Origin: Cymbidium sinense
Taxonomy: Eukaryota; Streptophyta; Magnoliopsida; Asparagales; Orchidaceae
Length of the DNA: 64,000 nucleotides
Assembly: GCA_021442155.1 (NCBI GenBank)
Contig: CM038225.1
Coordinates: 79,868,925-79,932,924, forward strand
Direction of reading: 5' to 3'
Under the pieces are notes generated by a model. It searched no databases, was not told where the DNA came from, and saw nothing but the letters and a program-made list of their open reading frames with translations. The position numbers and the translations under genes were made by a program. Every line of letters starts with the position of its first letter. Within the stretch, counting starts at the first letter, position 1. Positions 11,191 to 23,960 of the stretch are shown here, piece by piece.

Positions 11191-12690
11191 AGAGTAGATC
11201 ATGGTTTTACTCCTTTTTGAAAGGAAGCTGCACCATCAAAATACATCTCGTAGTGGCGATTATCAACCTCCCCTAAGTTCATGATTTATTCATCAGGGAG
11301 ATTGTCACTAAGTGGAGAGTCGGCAGGAAGTGGGTGTGCTGCTAAAAAATTTGCTAGTACCTGTCCTTTCATCGCATGGAGGGGTACGAATGTAATATCG
11401 AACTGTGTGAAATCATGGACCAACATGCCAACCGTCTAGATAATGTTGGTCATGTCATGAGATACTACAATGGATTGATTCTTGAAATCAAGTTCACCTT
11501 ATAAGAAAGCATATAGTGTCGTAGCTTTTGGGATGCAAGGATTAAAGCTAGGAAATATTTCTCAATATGTGGGTAGTTCGCTTTAGCAGGGATCAGAAGA
11601 CAGCTGGATCAGAAGATAGCTGAGGTAGTAGAGAGCGTTCTCCTTCTTTGTGTTATTGGCTTATGCCAGCAAAGCACCAAGGGAGTCATCCAATGCAGCA
11701 GTGTAGAGGATCAGTGGCTTGCCCGGGAAATGGGTTGCTAGAACTGGAGGCTTTACCAAATATTATTTGATGTCTTCAAAAGCATGCTAACACTTGTCAT
11801 CCCACTTGAACTTAGCATCCTTTTTGACAAGTGCTAAAAATGGCTTGCATCTCCTCGATAGATTGGAGATAAAGCGTCTTAGATATGCCAACATCCCTTG
11901 GAATGATCTGAGTTGTGTTAGGCTTTTAGGGGTGGCAATTCCTAAGATGACTTTGATTTTTTCTGGGTCTATCTCTCTTCCCTGGTGTCAGACAACAAAC
12001 CCAAGGAACTTTCTTAAAGCTACTCTGAATGCACATTTCAGAGGATTCATTTTGAGGTTGAATTGTCTTAACCATTCGAAAACTACTCTCAAGTCAAAGA
12101 GATGGTCTTTCTTTTCTTTATTTTTGACTACTAGATCATCAACATGGCATTCAACTTGATGATAAATGAGTTTGTTGAAGATCTGAGTTATGGCACATTG
12201 GTATGTAGCACCAGCATTTTTAAGGCCTAAAGGCATGACCTTATAACAATAGATTCTGATCAAGTTCAAAAAGCAGTATTTCTTTGATCCTTAGGAGCCA
12301 TCTTGATTTGGTTGTAACCTAATGACCCATCTATAAAGAAGAATACTGCATGAGATGAGGCAATATCCACCATTAACTCTAGTATAGGAAGTGAAAATTC
12401 ATCCTTAGAACATGCCTTATTTAAGTCCCTGAAATCGACGCATATGCAAATTTGGCCATTCTTTTTCTTAACTAGCATGATAATGGCTAACCAGGTAGGG
12501 TATTTTTCTTCCTTGATGAAACTAGCATCGACCAGTTTCTTGACTTCAGAAATGACCTATTGTTCAATTTCTAATCACATGCTTCTAGGAGCTTACTTGA
12601 TAGGGTTACTGTTAGGGTATATTGCTAGTTTATGGATTGCTATGTCAGGAGATAATCCGAGCATATTTTCATAACTCAATGCAAAATAGT
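11191..12690 (-). pseudogene. rt: Reverse transcriptase and RNase H, element B
   Basis: The RT would copy element RNA to cDNA. Open pieces at 12,266-12,478 (MLVKKKNGQICICVDFRDLN, FSLPILELMVD, FFFIDGSLGYNQIKMAP) and 11,988-12,269 (YKVMPLGLKNAGATYQ, then HVDDLVVKN, FLGFVV) adjoin through a frameshift near 12,268. The usual Y-x-D-D catalytic motif reads CHVDD, with His for Tyr at 12,135-12,146. Upstream, FKDYFALSYENM and a KLAIYP-like stretch match the run-in to gypsy RT. RNase H (about 11,290-11,750) has many stops; its end matches plus-strand 24,913-25,100. Confidence 0.82.
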
Positions 12691-13870
12691 CCTTAAACTC
12701 AATCAATAGCCTAACTAAGTCATTGGTTTCTTCTTTGTTCAGCAGAGAACTGATCTATGTCGGGCGTAGATCTTCTTCCATCCTGAGGTTGATTTCTTTG
12801 AGCTTGTCAATAGTTGAATGGATTTCTTCTTCAAATTTTGGAGGTGCATCTTTGATTTGGAGATCATCTGGATCATCTGAAGTTTCTAAACAAACTTTCT
12901 CATAAGAGTTATCATGGTTTGAGAAGAAGCTATCAAACTCTAGATGATTAGTGACAACTAAGTAGTAATCATCATCATCGACTGGACCCAATGTACCGAA
13001 TCCTAGTCCTAATCTTGATTGTGCATCCCTGCCTTTATTGTTCCATAGCTTCTTGAAATACTCTAACCTATGCCTAGCTATGTATAAGGAATCAAACCAT
13101 TCTTTGCAAGATTATGAACACAAGGCGAGTACCAATCAAAAGGTAATTCCATTAAATCTTTATATGAATTATCCTTAAGTTCTACATCAGCTTTTGGACT
13201 TGAGTATGATGATCCCAATAGAAATCTCTTTGGCTTAACATCCATGGAAGACCTAGGGGTTTCTTTAATTACTAAACCTTCAATGAGCTAAAGTTTCCAA
13301 CTGTTGTCTAATGGTTTTACATAATTTTGATTTGAATACATTTATTCTTTGCTTGGAGGCCTGATCTTCATTCCTATCTGGCTCGAGTGTCACCTCCAAT
13401 GAAACCTACTAGGAGAGGTTGGCATGTATGCTAATCACATGAGACTCATCCTCCAAGCTAGATTCCAAGTCTATGTGAATAGCAAGGGTACTCCTGTGAA
13501 CTGGAACATAGCCCCTATTGGCTGGTCACCAACCAGGGAGTCTTCCACATCTAGGACTGCCTCTATATCAGCCTCTACATCTACCTAATGGAGTTTGAGT
13601 CATCCTACCCATACTCTGTATGGTGGAATAAAATGTGGGTGGAATGTGACATGCGGCTCTACTTCTTCCTTGGTGTCCTTTTCTTGCACATTTGTATTTT
13701 CCTTTTTCTTTTTCTTTTGCATTTAAATTTTGACCAAGTTAATGAGAAAAGGAACATTGGCTTTGAGGAAGATAGTAGGTCACATCTTCATATATCTTGA
13801 CCTGTCTAACTGAAAATGGCTTTTCATCTCCTATGACACAGTATTCGATTCCATCCCTTCGGAACTTGAT
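12691..13870 (-). pseudogene. Pol linker between protease and RT, element B
   Basis: Minus-strand reading includes an acidic open segment at 12,755-12,991 (GPVDDDDYYLV... and INLRMEEDLRPT). The latter resembles the 'INLGTEEEPRPTYIS' type of sequence that precedes RT in Tat-clade Pol. The part 13,000-13,870 follows the protease in the same sense and is interrupted by stops. No separate gene is visible. Confidence 0.55.
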
Positions 13871-15250
13871 GCACTGATGAAGAGAGGATGGAATCATCTT
13901 GTTCTAGTGTATCCAAAGCCTATCGAGCAAAGTTGTAAATGATATATTTGAATCAATTATATAAAACTTGGCTTCACTCTTCCAGTCGCCTATCTCCAAA
14001 GGTAACACTATGGAGCCTCAAGCCCTCTCACCTTGTTCATTGAATCCTCTCAATATCATCCGATATCCTCAGAGTGCAGAGACGTCAATCTTCAAATAGG
14101 CAAGGGTCTTAAGACTCATAATGTTCACCGATGCACCTGGATCAACCAAAACCCTAAAAAGTTTGAATATACCCATATCCACTATGATGTAGAGGGGACG
14201 GATGTGCTCCATGTCCCTCAGAAGAAGGTCTTCGTCAGTGAATGTGACTCCCTTGGCTTCTCTTGAATAATGTGCCTGCTCTCCAATAGTGATCAGCTAA
14301 GCTAAGCATATCTCTGGATCAAGAAGAGCCTTGATTAATGATTCTCTCATCTCTTTGGTCAAAATAAGGTCATCATATATGCTTAACTTAGCTGGCAACT
14401 TTCTTAGGTGAGAGAGGATATTATAATCAACTCTGGGCTGATCCTCCACAAGCATATCCATGGGTAGAGCATCTTGTGGAGGGGCTTCTTGGTCGCTAGT
14501 ACCAATGACTTATTTTCCCTCATCTTGAGGTGCTGCCCTAGGAGGTAGAACCTTGCCACTATGGGGGTTAACTTCGGTGATATCTTGTGATGATTTAGTG
14601 GAATATTCTACCTGCTCGTCAGGCTCACATATAGCTTCTCCTATACGACCCTCAGAATCAGATGATTCCAAGTCTATCTCAAAGGTGAACCCGTAGAGTT
14701 CAGAAAAGGAAAGTCCATTTCTGAATCAGAAAGATGATGACCAGAGTTGTTATAATTATTTAGACTTGGAGAGTTTTCTAAAAAAGTAGAGTCAGATAAC
14801 CCATCAGAAGTGACATAGATATAATTCAAACTAGCTTTATTCCTCGATTTCTTGGATTTAGAAGGAGGTGCATAGTATAAATCTAGTAAAGTAAGTGGGA
14901 TGAGGGATTTGATGCCCTCATCCGATGATACAAGATGTCTGCTATAAGAAGAGCTAGCTGAAGTAGAAGTGCCAGGTAAAGCAGTAGCTGTATTGGTGGA
15001 ATGGAGGTTGGACTAGGTCAGTGGTTACGTTACTTGGCTATCCCGGGCAAGTATGGGATGCTGCTGCTACTACTGAGCTCCTACTTTCCCAAGTTGTCTA
15101 TGGCAACTTACGAACCTTCCTTGATGTTGGAGGTTCAAGCTGCCTCAGGCACCTACAATGAAAGTTTTTTGATTTTTGAAATAATCTTTTTAGAGGTTTG
15201 AGATAAAGAGATATCCGAACCTTCTTTTATCTTGAGAGCTGTGGGCATTT
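13871..15250 (-). pseudogene. pro: Protease and its upstream spacer, element B
   Basis: The minus strand of about 14,080-14,230 reads RPLYIIVDMGIFKLFRVLVD followed by PGASVNIMSLKTLAYLKIDV, the same aspartic protease as in element A and again with D-P-G-A. Upstream (14,261-14,700) are [20 protein letters not shown] and an acidic stretch, as at 7,000-7,330. The spacer then matches element A 6,500-6,990 (for example 'tgcccgggatag' and the cluster near 'tctaaatccaagaaatcg'). It ends at about 15,250, where sequence joins the leader directly with no gag between. Confidence 0.78.
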
Positions 15251-15289
15251 CTTTCCTTTGATTGCTTCAATTGTTATTTCTTGACTTTA

Positions 15290-17060
15290 TCTTTTGATCT
15301 TGAGTCGGAACCCACATCTCAACAAATTTGGTTATGTTTAATGGGGTTCAAATATTTTGAAAAGATTTTTGATGCTTCCATTGGTTCATATTTGAGTTTT
15401 ATTTTTATGTTTAGGGACCCTTCATTTGATAAATTTGAGTATGTTAAATAGAGGGTCACTTGATTTTGTTTTTGATTTGTGATTTTGGAATTTACTCACT
15501 TAGCAAATTTGGGTATGTTAGATGAGGTGTTTGAAAATAATTTTCTTTTTTTGCTTGTTTGATTATGATGCGAATCACGTGTGAATTTAGAAATGGAATC
15601 TTTACTTAGCAAATTTGTGTATGCTAAATAAAGTCCAAATCTAATTTTGATTTTGATTTTGGAAATGGGATTTTTACTTAGCAAATTTGAGTATGCTAAA
15701 TAAAGCCCAAATTGTGTTTTATTTTTGTTTTGAAAAGGGGATCTTTACTTAGCAAATTTTGGTATGCTAAATAAAGTCCAAATTTTGTTTGATTTTTATG
15801 ATTTTGAAAAGAGGATATTTACTTAGCAAATTTGGATATGCTAAATAAAGAATCCAAAATGTGTTTGATTTTTGTGATTTTGCAAAGGGGATCTTTACTT
15901 AGCAAATTTGGGTATGCTAAACAAAGAATCCAAAATGTGTTTGATTTTTGTGGTTTTGAAAAGAGGATCTTTACTTAGCAAATTTATGTATGCTAAATAA
16001 AGAATCCAAATGTGTTTGATTTTTTGTAATTTTGAAAAGAAGATCTTTACTTAGAAAATTTGGGTATGCTAAATAAAGAATCCAAATGTGTTTGTATTCA
16101 TTTTTGAAAAGGGGGATTTTACTTATCAAATTTGGGTATGCTAAATAAAATCCAAGTGTATTTGATTTTGTTTTGATTTTGTGGCATTTTTGAAAGGAGG
16201 GATTTCTATCTAACAAGAATGTTATGTTAAATGGAATCCAATTTTTATTTTGAAAATTTTTGTGTGTGAGTTAAAGAGGAGGAAATTCCAATTTAACACA
16301 TGTGGAATGTATTGAGTGGCATTTCAAATGGTGTAATTTTGTTTGAAGAGAAAGCCTCCATTAAACAAATTTGGATATGTTGAATGAAGAGGCTTATCTT
16401 CAAATTTGTAATTTTTGCAAAGGAAGAAATTCCAACTTCAACATATGTAAGATATATTGAAATGAAGTTTCAATTTTTATGATATGATTTTATTTGGAAA
16501 TGAAATATTTATTCAATAAATTTGAGTATATTGAATGAGGGTGTTCATTTTCAAATATGTGCTTTTTGAAAAGGTGATTTTGATTTTATTTGGAAATGAA
16601 ATCTTTATTCAATAAATTCTGGTATATTGATTTAAGATATTCATATGTGCTTTTTAAAAGATGAATTTGTTTTTATTTGGAAATGAGATCTTGATTCAAT
16701 AAATTTGGGTATATTGAAAGAGGATATTCATATGTATTTTTTAAAAAGATGATTTTGATTTTATTTGGAAATGAAATATTCATAAAATAAATTTGGGTAT
16801 ATTGAAAGAAGATGTTCATATGTACTTTTTGAGAGATGGTTTTGATTTTACTTTGGAAATGATCCTACATATAACAATCTTGAAGATTGTTAGATGAGGT
16901 TAAGCTATATATGTTTTGTAAAAAACAAAAATTTTTGTGAAAATATTTTGATTTTGTGAATTTTGGAAAATTGATTTTTGGAAGCGATATTTTTATGAAA
17001 GATTTAATTTTATTTATTTTTGGAATGAACCTTACCTTACCATAGAGATGGTAAGAAAAG
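15290..17060 (-). repeat. 5' leader hairpin array, element B
   Basis: Counterpart of 2,340-3,790 on the other strand, with about 15 or more units. Eight units (15,600; 15,672; 15,743; 15,818; 15,893; 15,968; 16,043; 16,117) repeat about every 75 bases. In RNA sense each has arms CTTTATTTAGC and GCTAAGTAAAG around ATACCCAAATTT; the unit at 15,893-15,926 pairs over 11 bp through wobbles. Further units use ATTCAAT/ATTGAAT (16,511-16,536), TAACAATC/GATTGTTA (16,872-16,892) and CTTACCAT/ATGGTAAG (17,036-17,055). Unit order relative to the PBS matches element A. No coding frame is supported. Confidence 0.85.
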
Positions 17061-17298
17061 GGTCTTTAATTATCTCTTTATTAAATTTTTTTTCACCTAT
17101 TGGGGGACCTAATAGGGGTTTTAAGACCTACATGGAGTGAGGTCCTAAAACCTAGAGGATGTTGGCTAGCTTAGCTTAAGAATGAAATAAGCTAAGTGCC
17201 AATGGAAAAGAAGGATAGTCTCATACTCATATGAAATACAAATCCACTATTGATACTTGGAGACAACAATCATTTACCAAAGATGAAGAGAGGAACCA

Positions 17299-17316
17299 TC
17301 CCAAGCAGAGTCGCCA
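17299..17316 (-). other. Primer binding site of element B
   Basis: In minus sense TGGCGACTCTGCTTGGGA, matching the element A site at 15 of 18 positions and starting 10 bases after the LTR end. It fixes the orientation of element B and shows that the LTR to its right is the 5' LTR. Confidence 0.8.
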
Positions 17317-18647
17317 GAAAAATCTATGGATGTTTTTATTATATTTTTATTTTATTTTCATCTTGATGTAAATGAAAATAAAATAAACTATTTGGACACC
17401 AGCAGTTGTACTTATTAGGGTGATCGGGTATGACATTGAGGAATGATGTACTATCTCGAAAGGTAGAAGTCACCATCCTTCAATCAACCTAATCACCAAA
17501 TAAGGACTCCTAAGGATGATGGGTCTTCGAATGTACCAGAGATTCTTCCCCTACTTTACATGGAAAAGAAAAGTAGGGTTTATTTTAAATTGGGTTCATT
17601 AAGTTTCCTATAGAGGCAAGCCCCCATAGTTAATTACATCTTAAGGAATGAGATTCCTTAGGAATACTCTCGATTAAGGTAAATGATCATTTTCTCTAAA
17701 GATTTCAAAGATAAGACTATCAATCAATTGGTTATTTTTGAAAAATCAAGTGGAATTTGAGCAAGAGGAGACAGTTATTATTGAAATGAAAGGGAGATGA
17801 GTAGGGGATGCTCATGATACTAGGAATCCTAGTGAGCATCCCAGAATACCATATGATTGGGCTTTAGAATTTTGAAATTGAGGAGAATTATGTATTTGAG
17901 TTGAATTTTTATTAGAAATTTAGGGCTTACAATTCCACGACACAAGATCATGGAAATGCCTAAGGGGCGAGGATTTATGCTTGTGGCCCGCAAAGGGAAA
18001 CAATAACATCGGATCCTAAATCTAGGGAGCTTTGGCGAGGGCCAAAGCTTGACCTAAATCTAAGGCAAAAATGGACATATGGTTTATCTCCACAAGAGAG
18101 AATAAACCACCCGACTGTTGGGCTTATAACAGGTCGGGGGTAGCTGCCAACTAACTCCTCCTATGATTTTAAATACAAGTAGGCAAGTCTTTATGCTTTG
18201 CAAGATAGCTAGACTGTTGTTTATTTAGAAAGGAGACTAAGTCCTTAAAAATACTCCCTAAGAGACTAGATCATGAAGGGCATGAGTAATGACTTAAATC
18301 TAATACAAATTTTGTTAATTTTTATTTTGATTTTTGGATAATTTATTTGACACAGGCTATGGGATTTCATATGCCTAATGCATCATAAAGTTGGTTATGG
18401 GCCAAAATCAACAATAAAGAGGTGTATTTCTATCAAGGCTCTCAAAGGTCAAGCCATTTTCTCTAGTAAAGGTGGAAGCCCTCTATTAGCAAGAGTGAAG
18501 TAAGATGATTTTTATGCATGATGTGAGACATACAACATCTAGCTAAGGGGTTACTAAATCTTTTATTATCTTGATTTATGTCTTAGGCTTTAGGTGAGGT
18601 TATGAGTTGTTTAATTTACTTTTGAGTTGATTTGATTAGATAGAAGA

Positions 18648-18653
18648 TTTATT
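18648..18653 (-). terminator. LTR poly(A) signal, copy B
   Basis: TTTATT on the plus strand, i.e. AATAAA in LTR sense, 194 bases downstream of the TATA box. Position is conserved with copies A, E and F. Confidence 0.5.
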
Positions 18654-18846
18654 TTTTTCTAAGAGCCTAATCGCATCCAGGCCATTCATTAATCAATGAA
18701 GAAATTAGGAAAAATCATGCCATCGTAATGTACAAGCTAAACAAACATCAAATAATTTTATAAAGTTAGCGCAAAAGAATAAGAGACTGATGTGGTCGGG
18801 CTCCACTGCACAAACCCAAAAAAGGAAAATGGGTAGCCGAACTCTA

Positions 18847-18854
18847 CCCTTATA
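18847..18854 (-). promoter_or_regulatory. LTR core promoter (TATA box), copy B
   Basis: CCCTTATA on the plus strand, i.e. TATAAGGG in LTR sense, followed by the conserved GTAGAGTTCGGCTACCC block. This is the same promoter block as in copies A, D, E and F. Confidence 0.58.
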
Positions 18855-21800
18855 CGACCTGGATTACAAATGAATAATTATAATATAGAAAGAATTTATG
18901 AGAGGTCTTCATTCTTCACTTTTTCATTTCTTCCTTTCTTCATTTCTTTTTTTTATTTCTTTCCTTCTTTTGGTTGGTTGGGATGTAGTTACTCGAAGGC
19001 TTCACATGGTGCATAAGACTTGGTCTTATGACCAATGCTCATCCTAATCTCCCATAACATTCATTCCAAATCTTAATTATAAAAAGTACATCGAAATGGG
19101 AAAAGATAAATCTAACTAAACCTGCAAAATATAGATTAGCTAAACATACCACACAACCCAAGCAGTTATATGAATAAATTAGACTTAGAACCCCACATAT
19201 GAGTAACTAAGCCCACCTATCCTAGTTTGGATTATGCTTAGGGGTATAATGAATCTGCACAACAAAAGTATTTATAATTTTATTACAATGCCCCTTAGGC
19301 ATAATCCCCTATAGAAGACATGATTAGGCTAAGATCGCCCTACCATCCAGTCTACGCACATACACCCTAACATCCAGTCTAAAAAATAATACATCACAAA
19401 ACAAAATCAGGCATCAAACCATGCACCGCCCTAACATAGAGCTAGAAATGGTGACTTAGCCTAATGTGTGTATCATTTAAGGCTTATGTGGCATGTCTTA
19501 GCTAGGCTTTAAACTTGGAATTTTCTAAGTGTCAGAGATTTAATTTAAAAGGGTGGTTTTATTTTAAGTGATTTAGTTGATTTATCAATTTTATTTGATG
19601 ATTTAATTTGGTTTGAATGAACTTACATTTAGTTACTAAATATTATAAAGAGAAGAAAAGAGAAGAGAACTTCTCTTTCATCCCTAACTTAAGTAATTTC
19701 TAAAGTAGATTCATTAATGATTTTTCTTTGGTAAATGTTTTATTATGTGTTTTAATTAACCTTAAGTTTAGATTTACTCTAAATAGCCCTATTCAATAAG
19801 AAAGGCATCTTAGGATTAATTAAGGTGAATTACTATCACATAACACACAATCCTTTCTTTCTTTCCAACATGTATATCATGGATATGAATGATCCTAAGC
19901 ATAATTATACATGCAATGTAAATCTCAGCACACCTTAATGATGAATGCAAAGAGATGTTGTTTAAGAAAATTTGGATATTCCATGAATGCATATTTTTAT
20001 TAAGTAAAAAAGAGGGACTCTTTTATCCATTAACAAAATGCACATTCACATGTATAAAAGACATAAGTGAGCATGATACCATTATTTTCTACACCAGGGG
20101 TGTAAGGTACAAGACCTACTTGAAATTTTACTTAAAACTCACAACCTGGGATGTCCAGACTAATATACCACTTTTCTTAAATACTTGTGCATGTACAAAA
20201 AGAAACAAATGGATGAAGAATCATTCAAAAGATTTTTATTTTGTTTGAATTGGTTATGTAATTTACATATGTAAATGTGAAGATCCTTCTTAACTCATAA
20301 CATAGAAATGCATAGGAATAGATTTAAGCAAGTGTTATGATATTTTCAAATGAACTATACACTTTGCAAATCCTATTCAAATCTATGCTAAGAGGAGAGA
20401 AGAAAATCACATAATACACATTTTATGTTATAATCACACGCAAAGCTTATAAGTAGTTATAAGTAGCATACCTTCATTTATAATCTTTGATTTAATAGTG
20501 ATAATAGCTACTCATATTCTTAACTTTAGCCAACACATGCAATTTGACATAAAAAAATATTTTATTCAATTGATTAATTGATATGAATGCATGACTTCAT
20601 ATGGCAAACAACATTTAGCATGCTTGGAAAGAAATAAAGTGATATAAGCATATGAATTCATCTACCCTAATTAATTCCTAAGATAAGATCATTCAAAGTG
20701 AATCAAAATTCTTTAAAGAGATTTTTTTAGTTTTGAATTTGATTTGAAAATGATTTGTGAGAAAGGGTTTGCTGGTCCTAACCCATTTCTCTCATGTGTG
20801 AATCAATTTAGTTTAATTTTAGAACAATTAGGTTTATTTTATGTTTTGTTTAGGTTAAGGTGTGAATTAAATCCATTAATTACCCTTTACCTACACCACT
20901 TTAATATATTTATTCAAGTAATTATGAGCCAACATATGATATGCACTCACATGAAATTTAAATCAGTAATGCACCTAAGAAATAAAGGGGGACTAATGCA
21001 ATTAGCTCATAATTATTGATTAATTAAGTTAAAGGATTTTCATTAAGTACTTTCATAACCTTTCCACACATGTGAGTTGGATTATGATTTCCTTAAACTT
21101 ACCTCAGGCTTTTAAACACCTAAGGATCTACCCAACAAGAGATTGATTAATTCTAGATTGATTTTGAAAGTTTGATTAGACTAATTAAGTAGATCATTAG
21201 TGGATTAATTTTAATTATGTTTGGATTAAGGAAGAAAGGGGGTTTAGAGAATAATTTAGGGAAAATATCCCAAACCCATTCCATAAACCTCCTCCTTACT
21301 TAAATAATGTTTAATTATCTCAATTAAGGGATTAAATCACTATTCATTTATTTAATTATTCTTAATTACATAAAGGGGTGATTAGGGGTTTATTAATTAA
21401 TTTCTCTAATTAACTCAATAATAAATTCCAAGAAAATTAAGGGAGGCAGAAGTCATCCCACTAATAATGTCTGTGAAATTTGGAATTAATTAATTAAGTA
21501 ATTACGGAGTAATTAAGATAATTTAGTTTTTAATTAAACCCTAATTAAGGAAAATGTACTACTCAAAATCAATTAGAAATAAATTTATTGTATTCTCCTC
21601 TGAAATACCTTTAAAATGTGCTCTCATTTATATTTTTTAAATTTTTCTACATTTAATCATGATTTTATGAAGTTTTTATGATTAATGGGTACTTAAAATA
21701 ACCTAATTAATTAACTAATCCCGTTTGCGCCATATGGACTACTAACTCGGAGCGCTTTTCGCATGATGCAATGGGATTGGCTATTTAAGTTGTCACATTG

Positions 21801-22929
21801 CGTGCCACGTCAGTTGGCAGTGGGATGCGCTTTCCCCTAGGCCGTCTGATCAAGGATTGGATGGCCAGGATTAATCCCGTGGTTCTAAAGAGCTTAAATC
21901 AAAAATATAACATGATTAAATTAGGGACATCCATCCAAAACATGCGAGATGGATGACCCATGATTCATCTCACCTAAGCTATGCGGAGGCAGGTCCGTCC
22001 TCCATGGAGCTCAGAACTGGCTTCATTAGGATTTACCCCACACCATCAAGAAGTATAGGGAAGAATATCCAATGACTAGGATCTTATGGGATTATAATTC
22101 CCTTCATAAAGGACCAAACAATTTCAATTTAGGATTGGTTTTGAGTCATACCTCACTGGAGGCTATCACCGGTGCTTCCAATGGAGGAGGTAACTTCTTC
22201 TAGTGGAGAAGAAGCTCTGTTGAATGTTTCAAGCTTTGATTTGAAGTGAATTGCTCAATTGACCAAGCTCCCCTTCAATGGCTTGCAGCTTTGATAGAAG
22301 TCCTCCCTTGCTCGTGGCTTGGAGACTTGGGAAACACTTTGGGTGAGCTCGACTAGCTCCCTTGATGGTGCTTGCAAAGTTAATTTGGGTTTGGTGGAGA
22401 ATTGGGTGAATTAGAGTTTGGAATTACCTCCCCTACTTTGGCTTAAGAAAAACTGAGAAGGAGAAAATGGAGAGAGCTTGGGAATGCTTGCCAAGGCTTG
22501 GAGAAGCTTGGTTTTGGTTCCTAGGGCTCAATCAACTTCAGTGTGTGTGGTTTGAGTTGGAATAAGGGGGAGTATATCTCCTCCTCCTTGGATCAAATGG
22601 TCGAGAGCCATCTTTACATTTTTCTTCAATTGCTTGGATTGATTGGTTTGTTGAGGCTGTTAGGGACTCTATGTTCTTCATTTTTGGCAGAGGAGTGGAG
22701 GAGAGGGAGTGCACATGTGCTAGGTGAGTTTATGGAGTGATCCAAGTGGAGAATTCTCATTGGAGGGGTTGGTTTGGCCTTGGGTAGGGTCATGGCTGAC
22801 CCAAACCCATATTGGGTCATGTGCACCACCTCCCTTGGTGCCCAAATGGACAACTAGAAAGATGTTAAGTTGCCATGTTACCCTTTGAAATAACGGTAAA
22901 ATGGTCATTTGGCTTTGATTTTTATTTAG

Positions 22930-23960
22930 GCAGATTTGAAATGATTCAAAACTAGGTTGGGCCAAATTTTAATTGATTTGGAGTTCATTCGGTTTGAATT
23001 GGTTCAATTTAACCCAAGTTGGGTTGATTTGGGTTAGGTTGACCAATTGGACAAATTGGGTCAAATTATGGATTAGGTCAAGTTCAAATGATCATTTGGA
23101 GCTTATGGGTATCATTGGTTTGGTTCAATTTGGCTTAGATTTGGTTTTGGTTAATTTGAGTTCACTTAGGTCAAATGGGTCAAGTTGACCAATTTGACCC
23201 ATTTGACCCATTTGACCCAATTGGGTTAAGTCATGGGTTGGTTTAGGCTTGGATGATCATTTGAAATGTATTGCAAGCTTTAGTTTCAATCAATTTTGGT
23301 TTGGTGTGATTTCAAGTTGATGTGACCTTTTAAGTCAAGTTGGGTTCATGGTCAATTGGGCTAGGTTGGGTCTAGTTGGCCAATTGAAACTTTAGTCAAG
23401 TTCAATAGGTGATTTAGAATGAATTTGACCCAATGGTTTGCAATAAATTTGGCTTAGATCAAGATTTGACCCATTTTGACTTTTTGGGTCAATTTGGGTC
23501 AACTTGAGTTAAGTGGCCAATTTGGCTTGGTTTAGCTCAATTGATGGCTCGATCATGTTCAATCATTGATTTTGGATTGGTTTAGATCAATAGTTTCAAT
23601 CAATTTGGCCTATGATAGATTTTGGCTAGTTTGGGTTTCATTTGGGCTAAGTGTTGACTTGGTCAAAGGCTAGGTTTGACTTGGTTTGACCCAATTTGAG
23701 TGATTGATCATCCTAGGATGATTTTTGCTCACAATGTGAGGCTTAGATAGGCCAAGTTCAATCCAATTTGGGTTGGATTAGAATTTGGCTCAAAAAGGTG
23801 CTTTAGGTCACTTGGGTCAAGTGAGCATAAATGGGTCATTTGACTTGATCAAGGCTTGATTCAAGTTTGGTTGAACTCACATATGGACTTATGATTGAAA
23901 TATAAATCCAATTTCAAGTGATTTGGGGTCAAATGGGTTTTGGTTTGTTTGACAATTTCA
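22930..23960 (-). repeat. W-box-rich low-complexity block in LTR U3, copy B
   Basis: A degenerate mixture of GGTCAA, TTGACC, AATTGG and GGGTT words. By eye at least nine GTCAA/TTGAC pentamers fall in 22,970-23,240, against about 0.5 expected by chance in equal-base DNA. TTGAC is the W-box core bound by WRKY factors. Equivalent blocks lie at 36,950-37,700 (D), 43,440-44,460 (E), 55,320-56,350 (F) and 62,330-63,350 (G). Regulatory function is inferred only from the motif. Confidence 0.6.

Noticed and set aside
11794..12159. 121-residue plus-strand open frame
   Set aside because: Shadow of the minus-strand reverse transcriptase, which has clear RT motifs in the same region.
14033..14266. 77-residue plus-strand open frame
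   Set aside because: Shadow of the minus-strand protease with VLVDPGASVNIM.
20744..21019. 91-residue open frame in LTR B
   Set aside because: Not preserved at the equivalent place in D, E or F; AT-rich LTR DNA gives such frames by chance.
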